Below, one piece after another: positions 1 through 9,777 of a DNA stretch of 64,000 nucleotides (positions are counted from its first letter, which is position 1; every line of letters starts with the position of its first letter). This DNA comes from Ruegeria profundi (lineage in GTDB: Bacteria; Pseudomonadota; Alphaproteobacteria; Rhodobacterales; Rhodobacteraceae). Position numbers and translations under genes: made by a program. Under the pieces are notes generated by a model. That model saw only the letters and a list, made by a program, of their open reading frames with translations, was not told the DNA's origin and did no database searches. The DNA lies in assembly GCF_001507545.1 (NCBI RefSeq), contig NZ_LQBP01000012.1, forward strand, positions 31,649 to 95,648, written 5' to 3'.

Positions 1-1
1 G

Positions 2-1675
2 TTCGTGAACGGTGCCTGGCAGACACTGACTTGGCGCATGGTGAAGGAACGTGTCGACAAACGACGCGCTGCCTTTGCGCAAACTGGTTTACGTTCCGGT
101 GATCGGATCGGGATTTTCTTACCCAACGGTGTTGAGTGGATAGTCACCGATCTGGCAGCCATGAGCGAGAGGCTTGTAACCGTTCCGGTCTACACGCGGG
201 ATAGTGCCGCCAATATTTGCCACGTCCTGAACGACAGCGGTGCGGCTTTATGTGTGACCGACAGTATAGATCGCTGGGAAGGGTTGGGGCCTGACCGTAA
301 GTCCCTGCACGAATTAAGTCACGTTTGGCTGCTCAACGGGGAACAGCCTTCCAGAGGACGAGCGATAGCCTGCCCCGACCCAGCAAAGGGACGTCACCAA
401 CAAGATCCAGGGGAATTCGGTTCGCCAAATGACCTGGCGACACTTATTTACACTTCCGGGACCACGGGGGCTCCAAAGGGGGTGATGCTAGCTCACAAAG
501 CACTCCTTTGGAACGCGGCGACAGTGGGGAAAATTAATCCGATTTCAAATAAGGACTTATTCCTGTCTGTCCTTCCTTTGGCTCACGCATTCGAGAGAAC
601 CTTGGGCTATATCTGTCCGATGCTTGCGAACAGCCCGGTAGCTTTCACGCGTTCCATACAAGAACTAGCTCAAGACATGGAAACTTTGCATCCAACCGTG
701 ATGCTGGCGGTGCCACGACTTTTCGAAAGGTTCCATGACAAGGTGATTTCTGAAGCAGAAAGTTCGCTAATCGCACGCAAGTTGTTAGCTTGGACCGAGG
801 CAATCGGCTGGCACCGTCGGCAAGTAATTGAAAAAAACCTACCTCCCCCTTCTACTATGGCGAAACTTTATTGGAGCCTGATCGGCAAACGTGTCGCAAG
901 GCGTGTACACGCAGCTTTCGGGGGTCAAATTAGGATGTTGATTTGCGGTGGCGCGCACTTGTCTGCAGACACGTCCCGGTTTTTTGCAGCAATGGAAATA
1001 CCTCTGCTTCAAGGGTACGGGCTTACCGAGGCTGGACCTGCAGTTACCGGGTCGACAATTGAGGATCGTCGCTGTGACAGCGTCGGGTTCACGCTACCTG
1101 GCAGCGAACTGAGAATAGGCGACCGCCAAGAACTTTTGATCCGCTCGCCAAGCGCAATGATCGGATACTGGAACAATCCAGACGCCACAAACGCCGCTTT
1201 CGATCAAGATCACTGGCTCCGTACGGGGGACGCTGCCGAAATAATTGATGAACGCGTCTACATAAACGGGAGAATAAAGGACATCCTCGTGCTATCGACC
1301 GGGGAAAACGTAAACCCAACGCCTATAGAAACAGCTCTGGCTGCCAATCCTCTGGTCGATCAGGTCTGCGTCTTGGGTGACGGTAAGCCGTGGTGCTCAG
1401 CGGTTGTTGTTGTAAATGTACCGAAATTCCAAGCTTGGTGCCGAGGGTTGGATATTTCTCTGGCTGACCCAATGTCCGAACAAGTACGAAGGAAGCTGGT
1501 CAAATTTTTAGCCATTGGTTTGGAAGATATCCCACCGTTTGCCCGCATCCGCGACATTGTCATTGAAACTGAACCCTGGGGTCTCGAAAGCGGTCTAATC
1601 ACGCCGACACTTAAGCCCAAGCGTCCGCAAATTCTAGCGCGCTATGAGAGAGCATTCACAAAACTCTACCATTGA
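2..1675 (+). CDS. AMP-dependent acyl-CoA synthetase (long-chain FadD type), 5' end outside window
   Basis: Adenylate-forming ligase that would activate a long-chain fatty acid to its CoA thioester via an acyl-AMP. The ATP-binding loop is visible as YTSGTTGAPKGVML about 145 residues in, followed by the QGYGLTEAGP adenylate motif and the C-terminal hinge/lysine region with NGRIKDILVLSTGENVNP. About 557 residues are visible; the family is usually near 600. The reading frame is open to the first base, so the gene almost certainly begins upstream and the GTG at base 5 is not a convincing start. It is separated from the next credible gene by about 500 bp. The substrate is inferred from family only. 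Confidence 0.85.
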   Translation, partial: FVNGAWQTLTWRMVKERVDKRRAAFAQTGLRSGDRIGIFLPNGVEWIVTDLAAMSERLVTVPVYTRDSAANICHVLNDSGAALCVTDSIDRWEGLGPDRKSLHELSHVWLLNGEQPSRGRAIACPDPAKGRHQQDPGEFGSPNDLATLIYTSGTTGAPKGVMLAHKALLWNAATVGKINPISNKDLFLSVLPLAHAFERTLGYICPMLANSPVAFTRSIQELAQDMETLHPTVMLAVPRLFERFHDKVISEAESSLIARKLLAWTEAIGWHRRQVIEKNLPPPSTMAKLYWSLIGKRVARRVHAAFGGQIRMLICGGAHLSADTSRFFAAMEIPLLQGYGLTEAGPAVTGSTIEDRRCDSVGFTLPGSELRIGDRQELLIRSPSAMIGYWNNPDATNAAFDQDHWLRTGDAAEIIDERVYINGRIKDILVLSTGENVNPTPIETALAANPLVDQVCVLGDGKPWCSAVVVVNVPKFQAWCRGLDISLADPMSEQVRRKLVKFLAIGLEDIPPFARIRDIVIETEPWGLESGLITPTLKPKRPQILARYERAFTKLYH

Positions 1676-2183
1676 TTGCACATATCGCGCTGTGCCTAAA
1701 TGCCGTTAGTGCATCCGAAGCGAGGGTTCATTTTGCCCGCAAGGCGGTCACACGCGAGGGCCATACAAGAAGAACTTGGGCTGAGGCGGGCAAGGGGTTT
1801 CCATGGGGTCTGGTTGAAATGCCTGCTCTAAGCTCAACGCGCACGATTGCGCCGGAGCGACACCTTCTGTTTCCTCTGGTCTCAAAGCGGCCGTTGGTCC
1901 AGAGACAGTAGGGTGCGTGCATCGGCGCGGTGGCAAAGCCTGAGCTTACGGACAATTTGTAAGACTTGGCGCTGTTAAACCTTGTCATCCACAGCAATAC
2001 GGGCTGGCCGTTTCGGTTCGCCAGAAGATTGAGAGAACAGCTTTTGTCGGTTGGTGGCAGTCGTCCGCCATATCAGACCAGACACTGCCAACATCTGAAA
2101 GCCCCCTCCGTTCAAGGGCCCAATACGAACCAGTTTCCGGCTTGTGGTAGAACTACGTTGGGTCACACGAATTAGAGGCCGCA
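1676..2183. other. Intergenic, no gene recognised
   Basis: About 500 bp between the acyl-CoA ligase and the SnoaL-like fragment. Short open frames exist on both strands, but none has a ribosome binding site or a recognisable family. It may be decayed sequence, as elsewhere in this half of the window. Confidence 0.5.
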
Positions 2184-2498
2184 ATGACTAATCTTGAGCC
2201 AATACTCGCCACGTTGGAGGAATACGCTCATGCGCACTGTGCCAAGGACCTTGAACGGTTGATGACCCTCTTCGTTGACGGGGATGCGATCTCGCTCATC
2301 GGGACTTGTGGTGATGAGCTTTGTTCGGGTCGCTCAGCTGTGTCGTCAGTTTTAGCGCGGAACTTCCGAGACGCGACGGCAACACCGTTTGAATGGGGAT
2401 GGAAAGATATTGCTGTTCATCGCGAAGCGGAGCCAAAAATTGGGCGCCTGCATCCTGCTTCAACCGATCGGTGCTGTAACCGTCAGCATTTTGCATGA
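2184..2498 (+). pseudogene. SnoaL/NTF2-like domain protein, probably frameshifted
   Basis: A 104-residue frame whose first ~75 residues look like a SnoaL/NTF2-like fold: an N-terminal helix, then FVDGDAISLIGTCGDE, then GRSAVSSVLARNFRDA and FEWGWKDIAVHREAE. In relatives the chain continues with further beta strands. Here the last ~30 residues (rich in R, H and C) look out of frame, which suggests a frameshift near base 2430 and loss of the C-terminal strands. A weak AGAGG precedes the ATG. No catalytic role can be assigned. A second SnoaL-like gene lies 5 kb downstream on the other strand. Confidence 0.45.
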
Positions 2499-2655
2499 CC
2501 AAGCTACAGATTTTGGGAGGCGTCGAATGTAAGTGGCAGCCGCTGCAAATACTTTCACTACTTTGATTGTGTTGAGAATTCTTTGTTTGGCCGAGAACGC
2601 ACAGATCGATAAGATGATTGCCTGAACCCGAATGACTTGCTGTTAATCTTGCGCG

Positions 2656-4044
2656 ATGAAACTGAACACATTGACCATTGCCGCCGGTTTGGTCGTGCTT
2701 TTGGTGCCAGTCCTCGTACCGGCTCCGGCTGGTATGTCAGAGCCAAGCTGGCGAGCGTCTGGCTTAGCCGTTACCATGGCTTTTTGGTGGCTCACGGAAG
2801 CGCTGCCATTAGCTGCAACAGCGCTACTACCTTTGGCTTGCGCTCCAATCCTCGCTCTTGCCGAACTGGACGACGTGGCTCGATCTTACAGTGATCCGCT
2901 GGTCATATTGTTCTTGGGCGGTTTTCTTATTGCCAAGGCTATCGAAAAATCGGATTTGCACTGCCGTCTCGCGACTGCGCTGGTGCGACGGGCAGGTACG
3001 AGTCCACGTCGTGTTCTTGGCGCGTTCATGGCCTGCACCGCATTTCTCAGCCTTTGGATCAGCAATACGGCCTCTGCAATGGTTGTGGCTCCGATTGCTG
3101 CTGCGATTGTGAGTGCGCACGACGATGACAGAGGCTTCTGTACCGCGCTGATGCTCGGCGTGGCATTTTCGGCCACGATTGGGGGGATGGGCTCCTTGAT
3201 CGGCACACCGCCCAATGCGATTTTTGCGGCCTATGTCAGCACCACCTACGATGTCACCGTCGGTTTTGCGCAATGGGCGGTGATTGGCATTCCTGTCGCG
3301 TTTGTTCTGTTGCTGGTGACATGGGTCTTTCTCGCTTGGGTTTCACCGGGTGTGCGCAAGGGTGAACTGCACGTTTTGGATGAGCGATCGGGCATGCAAG
3401 TAAGTTTGGCCGAGCGCCGAGTCGCAATTGTCGCAGGTCTGACAGCGACCGCATGGCTATCGCGCCCCTTGGTGGAATGGCTGTTGCCGACACTTGAATT
3501 TTCGGACGCGGGTATCGCAATGATTGCGGCTGTTACGCTTTTCATCGTTTCGGACGGGAAAGGTAGTCGGTTGCTCGACTGGGAGACCGGGTCATCAATA
3601 CGCTGGGACGTACTTATTCTTTTCGGCGGCGGTCTGGCCCTTGCCAATATTATTCAAAGCTCCGGTTTGGCGGAAAGCATGGGCGGGAGATTTCAGGTGA
3701 TCGCTCACTGGCCGGAGTTGGCTGTTTTGTTCACCATAGCGGGGCTTATTGTTTATCTTGGAGAACTGGCAAGCAATACTGCAATGGCGGCAATATTTTT
3801 GCCAATTGCCGGTGCAATCGCGACAGGACTTGGCTCTGATCCAGTAACGTTTTTGCTGCCAATCGCATTGGCCGCCTCGATAGGCTTTATGCTTCCCGTG
3901 GCAACACCACCGAATGCCATCGTCTTCGCCAACCCCGCTGTTACGCGGCAAAGCATGCTACGCGCGGGTGCGCCGCTGGATCTGATTGCTTTGGTCATCA
4001 CTGTAGTCCTGACATCAATTCTAGGACCTTGGTTGCTAATGTGA
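2656..4044 (+). CDS. DASS/SLC13-family di- or tricarboxylate:sodium symporter
   Basis: Inner-membrane secondary transporter of 462 residues, consistent with the divalent anion:Na+ symporter family. The two hallmark SNT signatures are present, WISNTASAMVVAPI near residue 137 and LASNTAMAAIFLPI near residue 373, with the conserved glycine/proline loops GSLIGTPPNAIF and PVATPPNAIVFA that complete the two carboxylate/Na+ sites. About eleven hydrophobic segments are visible. The likely role is uptake of succinate, malate or citrate-type carboxylates, but the exact substrate cannot be read from sequence. The ATG at 2656 lacks a strong Shine-Dalgarno. It stands alone, 150 bp before ftsH. Confidence 0.85.
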   Translation: MKLNTLTIAAGLVVLLVPVLVPAPAGMSEPSWRASGLAVTMAFWWLTEALPLAATALLPLACAPILALAELDDVARSYSDPLVILFLGGFLIAKAIEKSDLHCRLATALVRRAGTSPRRVLGAFMACTAFLSLWISNTASAMVVAPIAAAIVSAHDDDRGFCTALMLGVAFSATIGGMGSLIGTPPNAIFAAYVSTTYDVTVGFAQWAVIGIPVAFVLLLVTWVFLAWVSPGVRKGELHVLDERSGMQVSLAERRVAIVAGLTATAWLSRPLVEWLLPTLEFSDAGIAMIAAVTLFIVSDGKGSRLLDWETGSSIRWDVLILFGGGLALANIIQSSGLAESMGGRFQVIAHWPELAVLFTIAGLIVYLGELASNTAMAAIFLPIAGAIATGLGSDPVTFLLPIALAASIGFMLPVATPPNAIVFANPAVTRQSMLRAGAPLDLIALVITVVLTSILGPWLLM

Positions 4045-4195
4045 GACGGTGCTTTTGGTGCGGGCGTTGGCCGTATCGGGAACAGCCGCCGCCTGCACGC
4101 CGGTCGATGTTGCATAGTTTGTGCTTCTCGTTAAAGTGTTGCGTCTGCTGGTCCTTTTGAACAAAGCGCTGATCAAACCGGAAGCAAAAAAACCA

Positions 4196-6118
4196 ATGCC
4201 GCAAGAGCCCCCTAAAAGTCCACGCAACGGGCCAAACTGGTCGGTTTGGACCAATTACATCGTCTTCGCGTTCATTCTGGTGTTTGTATTGATCGCCAAC
4301 TTCCTCGTTCAGCCCGGCGAAAAGGAAACAACGGTAACTTACACCGAGTTGAAACAGGTTCTGCGCGAAGGCCGGGCTCAATCAGCAGAGTTGCGCGAAC
4401 ATGTTATTGTCATAGATGCAATAACAGAAGGAGGAGATGACACGCAGGTTCTGCGAGCTGTCATACCGCCTGTGGGTGATCCGGAATTGCTGGAATTGCT
4501 CGAAGACCAAGGTGTCGATATCACTGCTACTGAACCAGCTGATATTTCGCTCTTCACCTATATTCTGCCTTGGGTCCTTATCCTTGGCATCTACTTGTGG
4601 CTTCAGCGGCGAATGATGGGCGGTGTTCCGGGTAGCCCTGGCGGCATGACCGGTAGCCTTCTCAGCGGCCGCTTTTCCAAGCCGGCAAAATCGGGGAAAA
4701 CTTTAACCTTTGACGATGTCGCAGGCCAGGATCAGGCCAAACGTGAGGTGGCGGAATTGGTCGAATTCCTGCGTGACCCGGAAAGGTTTACCCGCGTTGG
4801 CGCTGAGGTCCCGCATGGTGTTTTGCTTGTCGGTCCGCCCGGTACCGGCAAAACCTTGCTGGCCAAGGCGCTTGCCGGTGAGGCGGATGTCCCTTTCTTT
4901 TCGACGTCAGGTTCTGAATTCATAGAGATTTTCGTAGGTGTCGGTGCAGGTCGGGTCCGCAAGCTGTTTGAAGAAGCACGCAAAGCGGCCCCTTCGATCA
5001 TCTTTATTGATGAGTTGGACAGTGTCGGACGCACACGCGGCACCGGGCTTGGCGGTGGCCATGATGAGCGGGAACAGACACTGAACCAGATACTTGCCGA
5101 ACTTGATGGGTTCACCGAACGCGAAGCGGTTGTCGTGTTGGCCGCAACCAACCGGCCAGACGTGCTGGATCCGGCCCTACTCAGGCCGGGCCGGTTTGAC
5201 CGGCACGTCACGCTTAACCTTCCTGACAAAAAAGCGCGACGCGCGATTCTCGATATCCATGCCAGGAAACTGCCGTTGGAAGATTCCGGTGATCTTGACC
5301 ACATCGCAGCTGGGACACCGGGTTTCTCGGGGGCAGATTTGAAAAACCTCCTCAACGAAGCCGCAATCGGCGCGGCGCGGCGCAATGCAAGTCTGATTTC
5401 GCGCCCTGATCTCGACGAAGCGCGTGACAAGGTGATGATGGGAACGGTACGCACACTGGCAATTAGACCGGAGGAACGTCACCGTCTCGCGGTACATGAG
5501 GCTGGCCATACCGCCGTTTCTTACTTCATGCCCGAAGCTGATCCGCTCTACAAGGTTACAATCATACCGCGTGGCCATGCTCTTGGCGGAACCCACTCCT
5601 TACCAGAGGCAGAGCGCCATACACTTGATGAGGCCTTCCTTCGAGACCAACTTGTAACACTGCTTGCAGGGCGTGCCGCTGAACGCTTGTTCCTTGGGAC
5701 TGTGAGTTCGGGTGCCGATGACGATATCCGGAGAGCCACTGCAATCGCGCGTTCAATGGTTGCGCGTTGGGGGATGACTGAAGAACTCGGCCCCATCGAT
5801 CTGCGGCAAAGCGAAGATCACCCGTTTCTGGGGCGGTCAATCGCGCAGCCCAGAAGTCATTCCGACACAACTGCAGCCCAAGTGGACCAAGCTATTATCA
5901 ATTTGCTCAACGAGGCCGAGGCGCGGGCAACCGCCACTCTTAAAGAACACAAGCTTAGGATAGAAGAACTGGTCTCGACGCTTGAAGCCAAAGAAACACT
6001 GGATTTCGATGAGATCCAGTTGTGCCTCGATCCAGAACATAGCGTGCAACAGCCTCGGCAGGTCCCGCGCTCGGTTACAAAGATACCGGCGGCTGGGCAT
6101 GCGGAACATTCCAGTTAG
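4196..6118 (+). CDS. ftsH: ATP-dependent zinc metalloprotease FtsH (paralogue)
   Basis: Membrane-anchored AAA+ protease that degrades misfolded membrane and regulatory proteins. With the ATG at 4196 it is 640 residues, the usual length; the frame is open further upstream, but that N-terminus would be non-homologous. Order: TM1 about 21-37, periplasmic region, TM2 about 118-136, Walker A GPPGTGKT (213-220), Walker B IIFIDELD (268-275), second region of homology with [19 protein letters not shown], zinc motif HEAGH (434-438). The pore region reads [17 protein letters not shown] where most FtsH proteins have FVEMFVGVGASRVRDLF. This and its location among stress genes suggest a specialised accessory copy rather than the housekeeping gene. 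Confidence 0.93.
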   Translation: MPQEPPKSPRNGPNWSVWTNYIVFAFILVFVLIANFLVQPGEKETTVTYTELKQVLREGRAQSAELREHVIVIDAITEGGDDTQVLRAVIPPVGDPELLELLEDQGVDITATEPADISLFTYILPWVLILGIYLWLQRRMMGGVPGSPGGMTGSLLSGRFSKPAKSGKTLTFDDVAGQDQAKREVAELVEFLRDPERFTRVGAEVPHGVLLVGPPGTGKTLLAKALAGEADVPFFSTSGSEFIEIFVGVGAGRVRKLFEEARKAAPSIIFIDELDSVGRTRGTGLGGGHDEREQTLNQILAELDGFTEREAVVVLAATNRPDVLDPALLRPGRFDRHVTLNLPDKKARRAILDIHARKLPLEDSGDLDHIAAGTPGFSGADLKNLLNEAAIGAARRNASLISRPDLDEARDKVMMGTVRTLAIRPEERHRLAVHEAGHTAVSYFMPEADPLYKVTIIPRGHALGGTHSLPEAERHTLDEAFLRDQLVTLLAGRAAERLFLGTVSSGADDDIRRATAIARSMVARWGMTEELGPIDLRQSEDHPFLGRSIAQPRSHSDTTAAQVDQAIINLLNEAEARATATLKEHKLRIEELVSTLEAKETLDFDEIQLCLDPEHSVQQPRQVPRSVTKIPAAGHAEHSS

Positions 6119-6436
6119 AAATGCAAATGCCGTTGCCTACGTGATGGACTGTTTTTTTCGCATTTTTGGGTGAACGCAGCCTGCGGTGGTCACTGCTGCT
6201 GCCGCAAAATTCGGAGACCTTGACCGTTTCCCAAAGGTCCATCGTCGATGACTTACCCCGGCGCTGCCATGGCAGTTCAGACGAGGGCTTTGTCCGAAGA
6301 TCTCAGGTTTAGGCGTTTATTTGCAAGAGGTCTGGGCGGGAATCGCGGGCCTTTCGTCCAAGTAAACCCGCCGGCTTAGTACCATTTAATGCGATGCTGA
6401 ATCGTCTCACCTCGCAGGTGTTCGCGGTACTTTGGA
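6119..6436. other. Intergenic, no gene recognised
   Basis: About 320 bp downstream of ftsH. A T-rich run occurs at about 6150 but without a convincing stem, so I do not call a terminator. No coding signal is visible on either strand until the transporter remnant that follows. Confidence 0.4.
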
Positions 6437-6640
6437 TCGGCTTCGATTGCGCAGACCATTCGGAGTGCAAGAGCCGAGCCTTTCCTGTTGCTGATGGAAG
6501 CCTTGTTATCCATCTCGATGAAAATCGTGAAATGGGCGATGTTTCTGGCGCCGCTCGCGGTTTTCGGTCTGATGGCTCAGCTTATAATACGCGTCGGCTT
6601 CGACACATTGCAAAGCAGAGGTACCCATTTATTTCTTTAG
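6437..6640 (+). pseudogene. Fragment of an SLC1/DAACS dicarboxylate (or glutamate) symporter
   Basis: An open frame without a start reads SASIAQTIRSARAEPF, then LLLMEALLSISMKIVKWAMF, then LAPLAVFGLMAQLI. This matches the middle of DctA/GltP-type sodium:carboxylate symporters, which carry a '..MKIV.WIM.LAPIGVFALIA' segment. Only about 67 codons survive of a normally ~430-residue protein, with no start codon, and the frame ends at a TAG overlapping the 3' end of the convergent universal stress gene. It is most simply read as debris of a deleted transporter gene. The family call rests on remembered consensus. Confidence 0.6.
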
Positions 6641-7482
6641 TGCCCGAAAAGAACTGGAACGCTGGTTTGTTCCAACATTGCTTGCGTTGTTCCCCCAAAA
6701 ACGGACTCACGCAAATAGGAATGCCCGTAAGCACCCATTGCAACGAGGTCCGCCCCCATTTCTCTTGCGCTCTCCTGAATACAGTGTTCAATCGATAGTC
6801 CACCACTCGGGAGCCGCGAAACGACCACGTTGCAACCGTGATGGTTGAGCCATGCAGCAATGGCAGTTCCCGGTTCTTGATCTTCCGCGTCACCAAGCAA
6901 TGGCGGATCAAAACACCCGACCACAACCTCTTTGGCCGCCAGAAAATAGGGTAAGGCCAAATGCGCCGCCCTGGACGCAGGCAAGCTATCATTCCATGCC
7001 AGAAAAACGCAATCGCGTTGGGCAAACGGATCTCCATTGACCATCAAAGCGACCGGTGAATGGAATAATAGCCCATATGCGATCTTGTGAAACACGTCGG
7101 GGTCTTTTCGCAACTCAGCGTCCAGAAAGGCGACGTCGGAGCTATAAGCTTGCCGTGCTGCAAGATGCTGTAAATCTGTTCCCGAACCCATAAAGGCGAT
7201 GACGTTTGCTGATACGCCATGCCGCACAATCAGGGCTTCAATCTTAGCGGCACGAGACTTTAAGGCGGCGTCTTTTTCTTTCAGAGCATCCAGCCAGTTT
7301 GAAGGCAGACCTGCTTTAACAAACCTGTTTGATTCATACTTTAGGTAAGGCAGGTTAGGCAAAGCCGTGGTCAGAACGCAAATTAAACGGCTATTCTGTA
7401 TACGGGCAGCCTCCGCGCATTTCAAAATCTGCGCGTCATCAGTATCGACTCCTAAAAAATATGTCGAAGTTCCGTGTTGCAT
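6637..7482 (-). CDS. Universal stress protein, tandem UspA-type
   Basis: A 281-residue cytoplasmic stress protein, about twice a single Usp domain. The C-terminal half carries the ATP-binding Usp signature as GAYGHSYLRESVFGGTTQAML (G-x2-G-x9-G-[ST] spacing) and ends VPVLFGH, as in typical UspA repeats. The N-terminal half is more divergent. The ATG at 7482 is preceded by GGAGG with six-base spacing. Members of this family bind ATP and promote survival in stasis or hypoxia. Its neighbours (FtsH, Hsp20, PfkB, PEP synthase) and an FNR-type box 520 bp away fit a low-oxygen role, which is an inference. Confidence 0.85.
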   Translation of the reverse strand: MQHGTSTYFLGVDTDDAQILKCAEAARIQNSRLICVLTTALPNLPYLKYESNRFVKAGLPSNWLDALKEKDAALKSRAAKIEALIVRHGVSANVIAFMGSGTDLQHLAARQAYSSDVAFLDAELRKDPDVFHKIAYGLLFHSPVALMVNGDPFAQRDCVFLAWNDSLPASRAAHLALPYFLAAKEVVVGCFDPPLLGDAEDQEPGTAIAAWLNHHGCNVVVSRLPSGGLSIEHCIQESAREMGADLVAMGAYGHSYLRESVFGGTTQAMLEQTSVPVLFGH

Positions 7483-7570
7483 TCTTTACCTCCATCCAGA
7501 ATCCCACATCGCCAGGAAGCAGAACGCGCTATTTCAACCAAAACTGAGATAATTTTGCCGACCTCTCGTC

Positions 7571-7948
7571 TTACTTCGGCAGCATGAAAAACTCTTCCAG
7601 AACTATCTTGCCTTCGGACACCGAGTATATAGCGATCTCGCGCAAGGTCATGCGCTCTCCCGTAGCTTTCTGAGTTACTTCAGCCCTAAACCGCACTCCA
7701 AAACGGTTGGGAGGGTGGACGTAGGGGCCATCCACGTCGAGTTCCTGAAGCTCATGCGTCGCCAGCCAATCCTCTCTTTTTCCCTTTATCGCTTCCCGAC
7801 CTTTCGTAACGCGGAATTGTCGGACCGGAGGCACAACCGCCTCTATCGACTGTGCGTTTTCGGCATACATTTCATCGACACTTGCAATTCCCCTGCGTTC
7901 CCGCATGGCCTGAACGAATGATCTTCCGATTTCAACTAAGCCTTCCAT
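7571..7948 (-). CDS. SnoaL-like (NTF2-fold) protein
   Basis: A 125-residue protein from the ATG at 7948, chosen because AGGGGG sits six bases upstream; an upstream in-frame ATG at 7981 has no such site. Features: an N-terminal helix with FVQAMRERRGIASVDEMYAENAQSIEAVVPP, then strands with GREAIKGKREDWLATHELQ, and a C-terminal SEGKIVLEEFFML strand. This pattern is typical of SnoaL-like polyketide-cyclase or ketosteroid-isomerase folds. No catalytic residues can be assigned. A perfect FNR-type box (8000-8013) lies with its centre 58 bases upstream of the start, close to the position expected for a class II activator site. Confidence 0.65.
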   Translation of the reverse strand: MEGLVEIGRSFVQAMRERRGIASVDEMYAENAQSIEAVVPPVRQFRVTKGREAIKGKREDWLATHELQELDVDGPYVHPPNRFGVRFRAEVTQKATGERMTLREIAIYSVSEGKIVLEEFFMLPK

Positions 7949-7999
7949 GAGCACCCCCTGCGTTGCGATTAGCTGTACCACTTTTTACCCCAGTCAGTC

Positions 8000-8013
8000 T
8001 TGACAAAGATCAA
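8000..8013. promoter_or_regulatory. FNR/FixK-type box TTGACAAAGATCAA
   Basis: Perfect match to the TTGAY-N4-RTCAA consensus bound by FNR-family regulators. It lies between the divergent SnoaL-like gene (start 7948) and the interrupted short gene starting at 8074, so it could serve either. Assignment to FnrL, DnrD or FixK is not possible from sequence. Confidence 0.7.
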
Positions 8014-8073
8014 TCCGTATATTGAGCGATGCTTTGAAGCCAATTCGAACCAACTTCGGCCAGGCCAGAAGGG

Positions 8074-8373
8074 ATGACCTTGATGCCGCGCCAAAGTCGC
8101 ATTGCTTTGAAAAAAGGCGGACCAGCATTAACAGAAGAAACCAACTTGAGGCGGGCAGAAGAGAAAGCCGTTTTGGCATTTTCAGACATGCTGAACAGGA
8201 TGAACTGACGGCGGCTTCGACTTCGCTACACCCCGGCTTCCAAACGCAGATTGCAAATTTTCCTGAACGCCTATCCGGAGAGGTTAATGAGCTCAACTCA
8301 CTTGGAAAGCACTACGAACGGGAATCAACTTGGAATTTGTCCCTACACGATACTCCTGGATGATTGGGGTTAA
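8074..8373 (+). pseudogene. Short unknown gene interrupted by an in-frame TGA
   Basis: From an ATG at 8074 an open frame runs 44 codons to a TGA at 8206-8208, then continues in the same frame for 54 codons to a TAA at 8371. The downstream part reads RRLRLRYTPASKRRLQIFL, then NAYPERLMSSTHLE, then NGNQLGICPYTILLDDWG, which has protein-like composition. I do not recognise the family. The nonsense codon suggests inactivation. The gene lies 61 bp downstream of a perfect FNR-type box. Selenocysteine decoding is not supported, because no SECIS-like hairpin was evident. The 216 bp that follow, up to the next gene, hold nothing I recognise. Confidence 0.4.
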
Positions 8374-8589
8374 TTTCTATCAAAAAGCGCCAGTTCAAAG
8401 TGCTGCACGGGCGTAAAGCCGTGGCATTAGCAAGCGGTTCGGTAAGCAATCAAAAAAGAAAAGGGTATTGAACCGACGGCTCGAAAAACACCCACACCCG
8501 TCAGCAATACGTCCAGTTAGGCATATGGGCGAACGTGAAAAACAATGCCTTCAAGCGTTTAAGCCGTCAGACCCCCTGCGGCTCAAATC

Positions 8590-9543
8590 TCAGCCATATT
8601 GCCAACTTTGCGGCACAAAGCGATAGCCTTCGGATTCCGCTTCGACAAAGCCCACACCTGGGAAAGAAACATGCGCGCCGGCGATCCGCAACCGATCTGC
8701 GCTTGCCATGTCAAAAACCCGCGCCCGCGTGGCCGCCGCCATCTCCGTATCGACGTCAAAGCCGATAGTGACCTCGGGGCGTGGAAATTGGACAGGACCG
8801 ACATGCACGATGTCCCCAAAAAACAGTAGCGTGTCATCGCCTGAACTCAGCATGAATCCGGTATGCCCCGGCGTATGACCCGGGAGCGGCATGGCAGTTA
8901 GTCCTGCGCCCAGATCGCTTTCCCCCGTAAACGGCATCAACCGGTCTCCAAACGCTGCGACCGCCCCAGTTGCCATGTCAAAGAAACCCTGAAACTCTGC
9001 TGGCGCCTTGGACTTGATATCGGCATCACCCCAGAATGCCAGATCAGCCTCATTGACATGCAGCGTTGCGTTGGCGAATGGGTTGCCCGTTTCGGTCAAG
9101 ATGCCGCCGATATGATCAGGATGCAGATGGGTCGCGCACACGGCGTCTACGGCAGCCGGATCAAGCCCGAGTGTCGTCATCGTAGACACCAGATGGCCCA
9201 AGCCGTCGCCAAATGCTGTGCCGGTACCGGCGTCAATCAGTGTCAACCGCCCACCATGGTCGACGAGAAAGGCGTTTACCCCGGTTGGATGAGTTGGGCC
9301 GGGAAGATATGCGTCTGCAAGCAAAGCAGCAAACCCTTCGGCATCGATCCCGATCAGCGCTGAGGCATCGATGGGCAGAAACCCGTCCGACAGCGCGGTG
9401 ACCTTCGCGTCGCCGATCTGAAATTCTCGCGCAGCCACAAGACCTGTGCCCGCAGAGCCCGCTGCTTTGACAGGTGCTACCCGAAGCCCGGCCAAGCCGA
9501 CCGCAGCCAAAGCACTTGCGGTGAAAAAGTCACGACGGTTCAT
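8590..9543 (-). CDS. MBL-fold metallohydrolase with Tat-type signal
   Basis: A 317-residue metallo-beta-lactamase-superfamily hydrolase, probably exported. The N-terminus MNRRDFFTASALAAVGLAGL is a twin-arginine-like signal with cleavage probably near VKAAG. The dinuclear metal site is intact: THLHPDHIGG (H139, H141, D143, H144), PGHTPGHTG around residue 215, GDIVH, and a final HVSFPG histidine. The layout resembles quorum-quenching lactonases, alkylsulfatase-like proteins and other periplasmic MBL hydrolases; the substrate cannot be chosen from sequence. It is monocistronic, with a short leader containing GGGAGAACC before the ATG. Confidence 0.85.
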   Translation of the reverse strand: MNRRDFFTASALAAVGLAGLRVAPVKAAGSAGTGLVAAREFQIGDAKVTALSDGFLPIDASALIGIDAEGFAALLADAYLPGPTHPTGVNAFLVDHGGRLTLIDAGTGTAFGDGLGHLVSTMTTLGLDPAAVDAVCATHLHPDHIGGILTETGNPFANATLHVNEADLAFWGDADIKSKAPAEFQGFFDMATGAVAAFGDRLMPFTGESDLGAGLTAMPLPGHTPGHTGFMLSSGDDTLLFFGDIVHVGPVQFPRPEVTIGFDVDTEMAAATRARVFDMASADRLRIAGAHVSFPGVGFVEAESEGYRFVPQSWQYG

Positions 9544-9777
9544 GTTGGTTCTCCCGTTTCAGCAAACGATTCTTTCCATTTGATCCAACTTAGCAGAGAA
9601 ATGGCATATAGGCTTAACACTGATCAGGATGCAAAATCTGCGAATTGGTTTGTGCATTTTCGAGCTCGTTCGTGCAGAAAAGTTTCGATGCAACATGGCG
9701 GGAATCTGCGCTTTCGTAGTGGGTCTGGTTCTGAAGGGATTTGTTTGCTCGGTGGCTTGCTAGCTCGAGCCACCTGA

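Noticed and set aside
4732..5454. Long minus-strand open frame inside ftsH
   Set aside because: It is the mirror of a highly conserved AAA+ domain, is rich in Ser/Arg/Pro and has no ribosome site; it is explained by codon bias on the sense strand.
8206..8208. TGA as a selenocysteine codon
   Set aside because: No downstream SECIS-like stem-loop was evident and the surrounding family is unknown; nonsense mutation is simpler.
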